A DNA stretch of 64,000 bases from assembly GCA_017893485.1 (NCBI GenBank), contig CM030364.1, forward strand, positions 206,757,384 through 206,821,383, in the 5' to 3' direction. Shown piece after piece: positions 1 to 11,111 of the stretch. Both the position numbers and the translations under genes were made by a program. Numbering within the stretch: position 1 is the stretch's first letter; the number at the start of each line of letters is the position of its first letter. Under the pieces are notes generated by a model, which was not told the origin of the DNA, did no database searches, and was given only the letters and a program-made list of their open reading frames with translations. The stretch is from Hemerocallis citrina. Its lineage: Eukaryota; Streptophyta; Magnoliopsida; Asparagales; Asphodelaceae.

Positions 1-345
1 AGTGAGCCTCATATTTGTATAAGAAAATTTCCTCATACAAAGTGAGGTGTCAATTCAAGAGCTTTTAGATCATAGTTTTAATCAAAGGGTTCATTTACAA
101 AAATCAATTGACAATTATTTGTTAAATTACTTAAATAACTGATTTTCTCTCTTCCTCTTTCACACGCCGTCTCACTTTTCTCTCTTGCCTCTTTCTCACA
201 CCGCTTCCCTCCTCCTCTAACCCATGCCGACTCCCTCATCCCACGCCGCCGCCTCCCACCTCCTCTAACCCACACCGCCTCCCTCGTCCCACGTCGCTTC
301 CCTCGTCCCACGCCGCCTCCCTACTCAAGATATTTTTGCTGCTCA
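1..345. other. Non-coding flank with pyrimidine-rich low-complexity DNA
   Basis: No gene is supported here. From about 145 to 330 the + strand is rich in CT tracts with repeated variants of a CCCACGCCGCCTCCCTC-like unit. Open frames across it on the minus strand are arginine/glycine-rich low-complexity translations and look spurious. The segment ends where WRKY-like coding similarity begins. Confidence 0.5.
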
Positions 346-360
346 AATTAAAGACACACT

Positions 361-722
361 GAGAATGGTGAGCTATCTCCTGTATCCCCGAGTGACGACG
401 ATGTTGATGTTGGAGGTGGGGTGTCCAATCATGATGGGAATGAGGTTGCTGATGATGATGATCCATAATCAGTGCAGGTGGCTTAATTATGTTTGAATGA
501 AGTTTATTTATTGAGATAATAATAACACTTGCTGAGATTGTTTGTTGAAACATGTCTAAACAGGAAAAAGGATATTGCTGCTTTTTATGCAACTCAATTT
601 GGTAAAAATAATTGTGAACCTCGATTAGTTGTACAAACTGTGAGCGAAGTTGATGTTTTGGATGATGGGTACCGTTGGCCCAAGTATGGACAGAAAGTTG
701 TGAAAGGGAATCCCAATCCAAG
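361..722 (+). pseudogene. WRKY transcription factor (group I-like) fragment, broken
   Basis: A family-typical acidic linker lies at about 361-467 (serine/proline then runs of aspartate). A candidate donor follows at 479/480 and an acceptor at 563/564. The next exon, 564-722, encodes the N-terminal half of a C-terminal WRKY domain, including the EPR-VVQT-SEVD-LDDGYRW lead-in and the [10 protein letters not shown] stretch. It ends at AG|GT exactly where the conserved WRKY-domain intron lies (722/723). Three things argue against function: the signature heptapeptide reads WPKYGQK because of CCC at 679-681 (Arg to Pro); the linker has a TAA at 468; and the zinc-ligand exon (Cys/His half) was not found before repeat sequence begins near 885. 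WRKY proteins bind W-box DNA through this heptapeptide. I read this as a gene fragment or pseudogene; a captured fragment inside a transposon is possible. Confidence 0.75.
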
Positions 723-1184
723 GTATGCATTATCTGAACATATTGCATGTACCGTGTAGAATTCATTACTATGCTCATCATGCCTCTATATTATTCACTG
801 TACATGGAGTATGGTAAATGGTAATGGTAATGTTGCTGCTAATTTCTGGTGTGGGAGCAAATAGATAAATTTGTGGATTCTTGAAGGAAACAAGTAAGCG
901 AACCTGTTGACTTTCACCGGCCGGTTGACTGGTTTCTCGCTACTGTCGCGAACCTGCACAAAGTTTATGGAAAGAGCTTTAGGTAGAAAAAAGATTGATT
1001 ACCTTGTTACGGTGGGGGGAGAGGGGTATTTATAGTCGCCTTAGGAACCAGTTTCGAGATAAGGATAAATCTATACTTCTCGATGTTTATGGATAAGAAG
1101 AGAGTTTTACTCGTTTCGTGATAAGTGGGACAGTTGAAACTGTCTCTTAAGGATAATCACGAATTTGAATCACTCTTTATCCAT
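723..1184. other. Intron remnant and LTR-like debris
   Basis: Positions 723-885 look like the intron following the WRKY exon. From about 885 to 1184 the character changes. There is a paired GTTGACT/CCGGCCGG motif near 912-932, and on the minus strand a TATA-like CTATAAATACCCC (about 1024-1037) followed by a C-rich initiation-like stretch. This resembles a minus-strand LTR promoter, but I could not find its ends. No coding region is seen. Confidence 0.3.
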
Positions 1185-1189
1185 CTGGG

Positions 1190-2686
1190 TGTTGATTCTT
1201 GGTTTTGATGACTACAACACAATTCAAAGTTGTGCTACCAGCTATATATATTGCAGGATGTTTCAAAGACAAATACCATGGTACAATACACAAAGGCAAA
1301 GTTTATCCAATGAAGCATTCAAAAGAATCGATCAAACTACAAAGATCTAAGTTCAAGTCACATTTGATCAAGCAATCTTCAAGACATAAAGACAATGGCT
1401 CAAGCTCAAGTCAAGGACTCAAGTTCAAGACAAGACTCAAGTGCTTCAAATGTTTTGTATTAAGTGTCTTGTAACAATTGTAATTTTTATTCTTTGAGTC
1501 TAAGAATATTATAATAGCCTTGTCACACACACACTCACACATATCTTTTAATAATTGAGTGTTTTATAAAAGTTAAAAGGTCGAAACAAGCTTGAATAAG
1601 ATCAGCTGTTGAGTACCAGTCAACCACTCTTTGGAACCAGTCGACTATCTTAGTACAAAGCTGTCTAAACTCATACAAGCTCTGACCAGTTGACTTATTA
1701 TGGCAACCCAGTCGACTGTTCAAGTCGTTTCGATAGTTTTCTATTTTTAAAACTTGTTTTTCAAATTCAAAACATTTATTTCTATTGGTTGATAGTTGGT
1801 GCAACTGTTTCTCAACGTCCATTGAGTCTAACTCTATAAATAGAGTGTAAAAATCACTTGGTAATGATTCGAAGCATTTTTCTTAAGTTTCAAGCTTTTG
1901 TTTTTTAAAAGAACAAGCTTTCTAAAATGCATTCATATTCTCTAAGTCTTGGTTCTCTGAAAATCAGTCTAGTATAACATCGAATTCGTTTTAGACCGAT
2001 TTCAGAGGTTGACCTATTAGCCACCATACAAAAATCACAAATCACGAACAAGGCTATAGGTTATTATAACTCTTTTGTTGTTGTTTTTCACTCTCGGGTT
2101 GTGAGAGTGGTCCTCTCGGTTGGAGAGTAGAGCTCTAGGTTGTAGAGTCGGGTTTTCACTCTAGGTTGTAGAGTGGGTGTGCCCTCTCTAGTGGTGAGAG
2201 ATGTCTACGGGTTTGACAGTGTTGTTGTCAAACGCCGTAGGGTATTCTTGTATTTTTTTAAAGAATAGTGGAAATCTCAAGTGGGTTTCTTGGGGACTGG
2301 ATGTAGGTCGGGTGGATCGAACCATGATACATCGCTGTGTACTCTATGGTTGACTCTCTCTGTAGTTGTATTTTCTTCACTTGCATTTCAATTTTTCTGT
2401 GTTTTATTCAAAAACTTGTCTGGCAAGTTGACTGAGTCTACTCTATAAGTCGACTGACCAGATTTGTATAAAATACTCTTTGAACACTTGTCTGGTAAGT
2501 CGACTAAGTTTCTGCTATAAGTCGACTGATCAGACTTGTATAAAATACTCTTCTTATCTGACGCCCCAGTCGACTGTGTTCTCTTTTTAAGTCGACTAGA
2601 CAAAACGAATAGTTCAATTTCTTAATTATTTTTAAACAACATCATTCACCCCCTAGTGTTATTTACCTTGCCTACAGGATCAAATG
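1190..2686 (+). repeat. 5' LTR of the copia element
   Basis: Matches 9610-11106 over the whole length. It starts TG; the expected terminal CA has decayed to TG at 2685-2686. It carries a TATA box, a run of short direct repeats based on TAGGTTGTAGAGT (about 2095-2175), and several copies of the AGTCGACTG-type palindrome (about 1615-1710 and 2420-2600). Confidence 0.9.
1834..1843 (+). promoter_or_regulatory. TATA box of the copia 5' LTR
   Basis: CTATAAATAG, preserved at the same LTR position in the 3' copy (10251-10260). This is the best candidate for the Pol II core promoter that would start genomic RNA at the U3/R boundary. Confidence 0.6.
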
Positions 2687-2688
2687 CT

Positions 2689-2700
2689 TGGTATCAGAGC
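2689..2700 (+). other. Primer-binding site (initiator tRNA-Met)
   Basis: TGGTATCAGAGC, complementary to the 3' end of plant initiator tRNA-Met, two bases after the 5' LTR. This is the minus-strand cDNA priming site of most plant copia and gypsy elements. Confidence 0.88.
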
Positions 2701-2713
2701 CTAGTTGAGTGCA

Positions 2714-4180
2714 ATGGCAACTACTTCTAATGCAAGCCAATTCTATGAAAGCCAATCCACAGAAAGGCCACCCCTATTCGATGGAACCAACTACAACTGT
2801 TGGAAGTGTAGAATGAAGATCTACCTTCTGTCCATCAACTATGAGATATGGAACATGACAGAGACCGAGTACACCGCTCCTACAATTCCTTATGCACAAT
2901 GGAACGATGACATGAAGAGCGAAACAATGAACAATGCAAAGGTGATGATCAATCGTGTGTCCAATGCAACAATGGCGTATCAAATTTGGCACACTCGAGG
3001 TAACTCATGAAGGTACTAATAAAGTTAAAGAATCTACGATATTTGTTCTTGTTCACAGGTTCGAGATGTTCCGCATGAAGGAGAACAAGAATGTATCAGA
3101 TATGATCACAAGGTTCATGGATATTACAAATTCTCTTGTGGCTCTTGGAAAGACGTACACTCAAGTCGAAATAGTGAGGAAAGTTCTTTGTGCCTTTACC
3201 CCTGAATGGGAGAAGTAGACCACCGCCATAGAAGAGACCAACGATTTAACACAACTCTCTCTTAGAATCTTGTAGGAAATCTTATGGCATATGAAGTTCA
3301 ACTTGAAGAATGCAAGAAGGATCTAGAACCTCAACAATCAAAAAAAAAGACACTCGCGTTCAAGGCCATGTCGGACACCAAAGATGAAGAAGAAGATGAG
3401 AAAGAGATAGCCATGTTCAGGAGAAAGTTCAAAAAGTTTCTAAGGAAAGGTAAATTTAGTTCCAAATTTAAAGATACTAATGAACTTCTAACTTGTTTCA
3501 AGTGTAACAAGACAGGTCATATGAAGAAGGATTGCCCACTAGAGAATGTGAAATCTAAAGGAAAGGCTTCCAACTTCAAGAAAGACAAGTACACAAAGAA
3601 TAAGTACATGAAGAACAAGAAGGCGTATCAAGCAACTTAGGACGATAGCAACTCTTCATCGGAAGAAGAAAATGAAGAGACAAACGAAGTTGCTAATGTA
3701 TGCTTTATGGCTACACAAAACGAAGTAAGTGATAACTTTGATTGAAATGACTTATTAGATGATTTTAATGAGATTTTTCGAGAACTTAAGAAAGAAAAAG
3801 TTAGAGTTAAAAACTTAGAGAAAGTTAATCAAACACTTTCTCAAGAGAATCTTGACTTAAATGTTGAAGTCAAGTCTTTAAATTCTAGACTTTCTAATTT
3901 CGTTATAGATCCTGTATCTCTTAAAAAAAATTATGAAGAGATATCCAAGAATGTATCTAAATTTACCAAAGAAAAGGAGAATTTAAATGAAGCTCTCCAA
4001 AATCAAGTTCATACTAATAAGAGATTTGGACTTGGTTTTCAAAAGTCTCTTGAAAAATATCATGTTTCTAATAACACTAGTAGTAATAAGGCTGAATCTA
4101 TTTCTAGTATTAAGAATAAATTATATGAGTTTTTTGAAAAACTAAAAACTGTTGTTTTCAATGAAAAGAGTAATTTGTAG
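2714..4180 (+). pseudogene. copia gag (nucleocapsid), disrupted
   Basis: The first plausible ATG is 2714. The N-terminal part has the copia Gag fold signature (PLFDGTNY-x-W-x-RM at about residues 21-36). A stop at 3008 and frame changes split it into pieces at 2714-3010, 2955-3218 and 3284-3640. A single CCHC zinc knuckle, CFKCNKTGHMKKDC, lies at about 3496-3537 and is followed by a lysine-rich stretch. From 3650 to 4180 there are acidic then heptad-like leucine/lysine/glutamate codons, suggesting a coiled-coil tail. Gag would form the virus-like particle and bind element RNA. Frameshifts and stops make it non-functional. Confidence 0.8.
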
Positions 4181-4189
4181 TTCAGAACG

Positions 4190-4370
4190 GTCGACTGAAC
4201 CCCAATTTCAGTCGTCTGTCCAGAGATTCAGAGTCTTATTCAAAGACACGAAAACCTCAGATAAGTCGACCTATTTCACCTTCCATTCGACTGGATTTCA
4301 GTAACAGTCGACTGAAAGGTTCGATAAAGTCGATTGGACAGAGCAAAAATATATGGGTTCCAGTCAACCT
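4190..4370 (+). repeat. Cluster of CAGTCGACTG-type palindromes between gag and pol
   Basis: At least six variants of the decamer lie within about 170 bp (for example near 4188, 4208, 4264, 4282, 4306 and 4328). The same motif recurs at 5905-5970 and 7672-7866 in this element, in its LTRs, and in the LTRs of gypsy element B. Confidence 0.7.
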
Positions 4371-4555
4371 GAGTCAAAAAGATAGAATTACTTATATAAA
4401 TTCATATGTTTTTACTGTATGTAATTCTGTAGATTATATTCCTGCACTTGGTGGTAAATCAAACTCATTTTGGGCTTGGTTTTCCAAAAACTAATCCCTT
4501 TTGGACCCAATAAAAAGGGTACCATATTCACAATGATTTTTTTATAGGTACCTAA

Positions 4556-7500
4556 AAGTGAACGTTGGATACTTGACAGCGGATGCTCCAAGCACATGAC
4601 TGGTCATGCCAACCTCCTATCTTCCATACAGGAGATTGATGGGGAACAGTCACATCTGGTGACGACAACAAAGGGAAGGTTATTGGAATAGGCATGGTCG
4701 GTAAGAACACTACCCCTAATATAGAAGAAGTTTTTCTTGTTAGTGGTCTTAAGCATAATCTGTTAAGTATAAGCCAATTGTTTGATAAGGCATATAAAAT
4801 TATTTTTGAAAAAGATGCGTGTTTAATTATGATTCTACCTTGCAAAATGTAATTTTTCAAGGCTTTAGGAAAAATAATATTTATGAGTTATGTTTAAAAT
4901 CAAATGATTTTTCGAATAATTTTTGCTTAGTAGCTTCTAACAATGATTCTTGGCTTTGGCATAAGAGAGTTAGCCATGTGAATATGAAAAATATTGCTAA
5001 ATTTTCTAAATATAACCTAGTTAGAGGACTGCCAAGACTATCCTTTTAAAAGGATAAGTTATGTGATGCATGTTAACTAGGTAAACAAGTCAAATCTATT
5101 TTTAAGATAAAAGAAATGATTTCTACTAGTAGGCCTCTCGAATTAATCCATATGGATTTATTTGGTCCTACTGGAGTCGCTTCTTTATATAAAAGTAGGT
5201 ATGTATTTATTTTAGTAGATGATTTTTCAAGATTCACATGGGTTTTCTTTTTAAAACATAAGAATGATGCCTTTGAAGTATTTGAAAATTTTTGTAAATG
5301 GATTCAAAATCAAAAATCTCTAACCATAGTCAATATTAGAAGTGATCATGGTGGAGATTTTGAGAATTAAACATTTTCAGAATATTGCAACAAGAATGGT
5401 ATAACACATTCATTTAATTTTCTAGAGCTTCACCACAAAATGGAGTGGTTGAACGAAAGAATAGGACTTCGCAAAAGTGCACGTACTATGCTTGTTGAAA
5501 GTAATTTGCCTAAGTACTTCTGGGGTGAAGCTGTTTCAACAGCGTGTTATGTTTTAAATAGAATTTTGATTAGGCCTAAGCTTAAGAAAACATGTTATGA
5601 ACTTTTTTTTAATGAAATTCCTAAAGTATCTTACTTTAAAGTATTTGGTTACAAGTGTTTTATTTTAAACACTAAAGATAATTTAGATAAGTTTGATCCT
5701 AGATCTAATGAAGGTATCTTCATTGGATACTCAAATAGGAGTAAGGCATATAGGATCTTCAATAAGTCAACTTTGACTATTGAAGAATCCATACATGTTT
5801 CATTTGATGAATCTCTAACTTCATCTACTATTATTGAAGATGATGAAACTGATTCATTACTTTTAAATAACGTAATTAAATCACTAGAGCAAACTACCAT
5901 AGCAGATTAGTCGACCGATAAGAAAATCAAGTCGACTGATGTGAATCAGTTGGCTGATGGACTAGTCAAGTCGACTGATCCTGTTGTGATAACTCAAACT
6001 TTACCAAAATCGTTTGTTGAAATTAGAGATCATCCTCATGACTTACTAATTGGTGACATCTCATGTGGTATTCAAACAAGATCTCATGTTAATATGATTT
6101 CTCATACGGCTTTCTTGTCGGATTTTGAACCGAAAAATATACAAGAAGCTTGTGAGAATGAATTTTCGATGAATGCCATGCAAGATGAATTAAACAAATT
6201 TATAAGAAATGATGTATGGGATTTAGTTCCACAACCTCATGACCATACTATAATTGGTACCAAATGGGTATTTAAAAACGAGTTAAATGAATAAGGACAA
6301 GTCGTTAGGAACAAGGCTAGGTTAGTTGCTCAAGGATATAATCAAGAAGACATAGATTTTGATGAAACATATGCTCATGTTGCTATACTAGAATCAATTA
6401 GGATCTTATTATCTCTTGCATGTTTTGTGAACTTTACACTTTTCCAAATGGATGTTAAAAGTGCTTTTCTTAATGGTTTTATTAAGGAAGATGTTCTGTT
6501 AAGCAACCACCCAATTTCGAACATGAACAATTCTCAAACCACGTTTTTAAACTGAAAAAGGCTTTATGATGTCTTAAACAAGCACCTCGTGCGTGGTATG
6601 ATCGATTGAAGACTTTTCTATTAAAAACTGGCTTTGAAATAGGTAAAGTAGAAACTACTTTGTTTATTAGTAAAATAGAGACAGATACTATAATCATACA
6701 AATATATGTAGACAACATAATCTTTGGCTCTACTCATAGTAGTCTATGTCAAGAGTTTGCTAATACCATGAAAAGTGAGTTTGAGATGAATCACATGGGT
6801 GAACTCAATTATTTCCTTAGACTACAAATTAAGCAGTCACCAAATGGCATATTTATTAATCAAGAAAAATATACAAAGGAATTACTCAAACGGTTTGGCA
6901 TGGATAGCACTAGTAGTAAGGCCACACCTATGGCTACTACTACTACACTTGACAAAGATGAATTAGGTAAGAGTGTCGATCAAAAACTCTATCGAGGTAT
7001 GATTGGCTCACTCTTATATATAACTGCTAGTAGACCAGACATTATGTTTAGTGTATGTTTGTGTGCTAGATATCAGTCGAGTCCTAAAGAGTCTCACTTA
7101 AAAGCTGTGAAATGTATTTTAAGATACATTAAAGGCACCTCTGCGTATGGTTTATTTTATCCACGCACCGATAATTTTCAACTTTGTCGTATAATGAAGC
7201 TGATTTTGCTGGTAGTAAAACTGATCGTAAAATTACTAGTAGAACGTGTCACTTTTTGGGACACTAACTAGTATCTTGGTGCAGTAAAAAGAAAAATTCG
7301 GTATCCCTATCTACTACAGAAGCTAAATATATAGCTACAAGTTTGGCTTGTGCCCAAATTTTGTGGATAAAACAAACCCTATTAGATTATGGTATTTCAT
7401 TTTCAAAACCTGATATAATGTATGATAATACCAATGCCATTAATTTATCAAAAAATCCGATTCAACATTCACGTACGAAATACATTGATATTAGACATCA

Positions 7501-7602
7501 TTTTCTACGTGATCATGTTTTAAAGGGAGATATATCTTTAGACTTTATTTCTACTGACAAAAATTAGCAGATATCTTTAGTAAACCACTTAAGGAAGACA
7601 CT
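4556..7602 (+). pseudogene. copia pol: protease, integrase, reverse transcriptase, RNase H, disrupted
   Basis: Protease: a WILDSGCSKHM-type active site lies at about 4563-4595. The GAG-pre-integrase HxxxxH-type segment is at about 4960-5050. The integrase core (5140-5600) has the MDLFGP lead-in, a VDDFSR strand and a degraded SDHG block; the C-terminal VFGYKCF and GIFIGYS blocks follow (5640-5750). Reverse transcriptase (6200-6920) has KWVFKNE, KARLVAQG and FQMDVKSAFLNG. Its catalytic box reads YVDNIIFG at about 6705-6728, with Asn in place of the second catalytic Asp. RNase H (7190-7567) keeps the STTEAKY block. In-frame stops occur near 5047, 5368, 5908 and 6292. Dead as a protein; domain order identifies copia. 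Confidence 0.9.
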
Positions 7603-7671
7603 TTTATCATCTTAAGAAGAGAACTAGGAATTTGCAGTTTTTATGATATTTCTTAAATTTTTTATCTTGTG

Positions 7672-7866
7672 TAAGTCGACTTAAAACTATTTTTCAGTCG
7701 ATTGACCAAGTACTTTTTGTTTATATATTTTTGGCTGAATTTTATGCTCTGGACAGTCGAATGTGTACAGTACCCAGTCGACTGACAGAAGTATTACTTG
7801 ATATTTTCGTTTGTTTTATTTGCACTCGACTAAGTCGACTGTTCCTCCAAATCAGTCGACTGTCGC
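7672..7866 (+). repeat. Second CAGTCGACTG palindrome cluster, after pol
   Basis: Roughly seven copies or near-copies of AGTCGACTG lie between the RNase H end and the extra ORF (about 7674, 7696, 7756, 7775, 7827-7838, 7853). Placement just outside coding sequence repeats the pattern seen at the gag/pol junction. Confidence 0.7.
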
Positions 7867-8261
7867 GACATCAGTCTGTCTTTCTGATTCGAAACGACGT
7901 ATTTTTTTAGGCATCTCTCTTTACCCTTTCGTACCCATTGACTGATCCTATTCTTTGATTAACTCCAGTCTTGATCACAGCCCTCCATTCTAAGTAAAAC
8001 CCTAGTTTTTACCCCTTTTCTTTCACTTTCCCCTTTTCACAGTCTCTCTCTCAAAAAGAAGAAGAAGTCGGCTGCTACCTTCTCTTGGAAATTTCAGTGC
8101 TTTGGTGCTCAAAAATTTGAAGATCGTGTTCATATTTCGAGTACATTTCACTTGTCGAAGTCTTTTTCGAGTTGGTTGAAGCTTTGTCCTTCTCTTTCTT
8201 TCTTCGTTGTTGGGTATAATTTCTTGACCTCTTTCCCTTTTAAATTTTCTAGAGTTGAATC

Positions 8262-9300
8262 ATGCCTCCAAAGAGAGCTCGTGGTTCTAATGTTGAGGAA
8301 GGTCAATCCTCTAGCAATTACCTTCAATATCTTAGAAATCCTAACCTTGTTGAGAAATTATTTCTCATAAGTCAAATTGCTATCTTTCCGGGGAGATTTG
8401 TTAATTTTCTTGATTTAGATAGGTTCCCCTTAGCCCCATTGTTTGAACAATATGAGTTATTTGATTTGCTTTCCCTTATTAATCAACCTTATTACTATCC
8501 ACGACTTATATATTTGTTTTATACAAATATGAGCGTTGCCACTTCCGAGGATGGTAACGAAATATTTTTTACTACTACGGTAAAAAATATTCGTATGAGA
8601 ATAACTTCTGAAAAATTAGGGATTATCCTGAGTATTCCTAATGAAGGGATGGATTTAGGGGAAATTGAAATGGATGATGACTTTATTTTTTCAAAAATCT
8701 ATTTGCCAAATCGCGGTCCCCAAATGACTAACAAATCAATTACACCGCTTGCTAAGCTAGTTGCAAGAATTTTGTCGTATAACATTATCCCTAAAATAGG
8801 AAGTTACGATCAATTTTCCCACGAGTTGCAACAAGCTATGCGATTTTTGGCAATATCCAAATAAATTGGAGTCAAGTCATTTTCAGTCGTCTTCATAAGG
8901 CTCACACTTCTTTCATTCCTTTTGGTGCAATACTTACTCATGTTTTCAAGTTCTATGAAGTTGATCTTACTCTGAGTCTAGTGTTGTCACTCATTATGAG
9001 TCTTTTGATCGTGTGAGTTTAGCTCGTTTGAAAATTCTTCACTCTCCTCCTAGGTCTCCTTGAAGGAATTTCCCTCCTATTCCTTTAGCCACTTCAGGTC
9101 GTAGGTCCTTTGCCTCTAGTTCATCTCGTCCTAGAGCTGTTTTTTCCGATCCTGAGAGTCTTTATCATTCTGTCAACTACCTCATGGATCGTCAGGATAC
9201 CCTTGAGGCCAGTCTTGCTCACCTAACCCACTTGTTCACTCATTAATTTCCACCTCCTCCTCCTGCCTCCCAAGGTGCTGATGACGAAGACGAAGACTGA
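8262..9300 (+). pseudogene. Extra ORF after pol (putative plant transposon protein family), frameshifted
   Basis: ATG at 8262, followed by a basic PPKRARG start. The reading frame is open for 200 codons to 8864. Similarity to the plant-specific transposon protein family (which I believe is Pfam PF20167) rests on the Y-x-P-R-L-x-x-x-FY block, the strand reading V-K-x-I-x-x-x-I-T-x-E-x-L-G, and the LP-N-x-G-like segment. After the stop at 8862 the similarity resumes one frame over (INWSQVIF and FIPFGAILTHVF), so a frameshift lies near 8860. A proline/acidic tail ends with TGA at 9298-9300. ORFs at this position in Sirevirus-type elements are sometimes called env-like. I see no signal peptide or membrane segment and do not call it an envelope. 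Function unknown. Confidence 0.7.
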
Positions 9301-9594
9301 CTTGATGTATTTTTCTTTTATGTAGTATTTGAAACCATGTCCTTCAATTTCCTTTGTCTAAATTTGTTATGTTTTTGCAATGTGTTTGTTCTTTATTCAA
9401 TGCTTTCCATTATGTTATTGTTTCTTTCCTTCTTTTTTTGTTGATGACAAAGAAGGAGAAAAGATGTGTTTGTTTTGGAGAGAAAAGGATATGTATTTGT
9501 TTTGTGCATATTTTTAACTTGTGCATGTTGTACATTAGTTAGGGGGAGCATTTTTAATTATTTTTATTATTGTAAGCTATTGTGTTGTCATCAT

Positions 9595-9609
9595 CAAAAA
9601 GGGAGAGAA
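9595..9609 (+). other. Polypurine tract of the copia element
   Basis: AAAAAGGGAGAGAA abuts the 3' LTR start TGTTGATT at 9610. This is the expected plus-strand primer site. Confidence 0.75.
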
Positions 9610-11106
9610 TGTTGATTCTTGGTTTTGATGACTACAATACAATGCAAAGTTGTGCTACCACATATATATATTACAGGATGTATCAAAGACAAATACCAAG
9701 GTGCAATACACAAAGGCAAAGTTGATCCAATGAAGCTTTTAAAAGAATCGATCAAACTACTAAGATCTAAGTTCAAGTCACATTTGATCAAGCAAGCTTC
9801 AAGACATAAAGACAATGACTCAAGCTCAAGTCAAAGACTCAAGTTCAAGACAAGACTCAAGTACTTCAAATTTTTGTATTAAGTGTCTTGTAACAATTGT
9901 AATTTTTATTCTTTGAGTCTTAGAATGTTGTAATAGCCTTGTCACACACACTCACACATATCTTTTAATAATTGAGTGTTTTACAAAAGTTAAAAGGTCG
10001 AAACAAACTTGAATAAGATCAGCTGTTGAGTACCAATCGACCACTCTTCGGGACCAGTCGACTGTCTTAGTACGAAATTGTCTGAACTCATACAAGCTCT
10101 GACCAGTCGACTTATTATGGCAACTCAGTCGACTGTTGAAGCCGTTTCGACAGTTTTCTATTTTTAAAACTTGTTTTTCAAATTCAAAACATTTATTTCC
10201 GTTGGTTGACAGTTGGTGCAACTGTTTCTCAACGTCCAATGAGTCTAACTCTATAAATAGAGTGTAAAAATCACTTGGTAAAGGTTCCAAGCATTTTTCT
10301 TAAGTTTCAAGCTTTTGTTTTTGAAAAGAACAAGCATTCTAAAAAGCATTCATATTCTCTAAGTCTTGGTTCTCTGAAAATCAGTTTAGCATAATATTGA
10401 ATTTGTTTTAGATTGATTTTAGAAGTTGACCTATTAGCCACCACACAAAAATCACAAATCACAAACAAGGCTATAGGTTGTTGTAACTCTTTTGTTGTTA
10501 TTTTTCACTCTCAGGTTGTGAGAGTGGTCCTCTCGGTTGGAGAGTAGGGCTCTAGGTTGTAGAGTCAGGTTTTCACTCTAGGTTGTAGAGTGGGTGTGCT
10601 CTCTCTAGTGGTGAGAGAGGTCTACGGGTTTGACAAGGTTGTTGTCAAACGCCGTAGAGTATTCTTGTATTTTTTTCAAGAATAGTGAAAAATCTCAAGT
10701 GGGTTGCTTGGGGACTGGATGTAGGTCGGGAGGACCGAACCAGGATACATCGCTGTGTACTCTGTGGTTGAATCTCTCTATGGTTGTATTTTCTTCACTT
10801 ACATTTTAATTTTTCTTTGTTTTATTCGAAAACTTGCCTGGCAAGCCGACTGTGTCTCCTCTATAAGTCCACTTATCAGATTTGTATAAAATACTCTTCG
10901 AACACTTGTCTGGTAAGTCAACTGAGTTTCCGCTATGAGTCAACTGATCAGACTTGTATAAAATATTCTTCTTATCTGACGCTCTAGTTGACTGTATTCT
11001 CTTTTTAAGTCGACTAGACATAACGAAAAGTTCAATTTCTTAATTATTTTTAAACAACACTATTCACCCCCCTCTAGTGTTTTTGCCTTGCCTACAGGAT
11101 CCAACA
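9610..11106 (+). repeat. 3' LTR of the copia element
   Basis: Co-linear with 1190-2686 and the same length. It ends CCAACA at 11106 and is followed at once by the duplicated CTGGG (11107-11111). Many substitutions against the 5' copy point to an old insertion. Confidence 0.9.
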
Positions 11107-11111
11107 CTGGG

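Larger units (their letters stand above)
1190..11106 (+). mobile_element. Ty1/copia LTR retrotransposon, Sirevirus-like, complete but decayed
   Basis: The element is bounded by two 1,497-bp LTRs starting TGTTGATTCTTGG (1190 and 9610). It is flanked by a perfect 5-bp target duplication CTGGG (1185-1189 and 11107-11111). Internal order is primer-binding site, gag, protease, integrase, reverse transcriptase, RNase H, an extra ORF, and a polypurine tract. Integrase upstream of reverse transcriptase is diagnostic of copia. Large size (9.9 kb), long LTRs and an extra ORF after pol fit the Sirevirus/SIRE lineage. Every ORF is interrupted by stops or frameshifts and the LTRs differ at many positions, so it is old and non-autonomous. 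Joining the flanks restores a continuous pre-insertion site. Confidence 0.93.

Noticed and set aside
78..781. Minus-strand open frames (77 and 181 codons)
   Set aside because: Arg/Gly-rich or His/Gln-rich translations of pyrimidine-rich DNA and the reverse of the WRKY fragment; no motif support.
8262..9300. Retroviral-type envelope gene in the copia element
   Set aside because: No signal peptide, transmembrane segment or cleavage site visible; fits a plant transposon protein family better.
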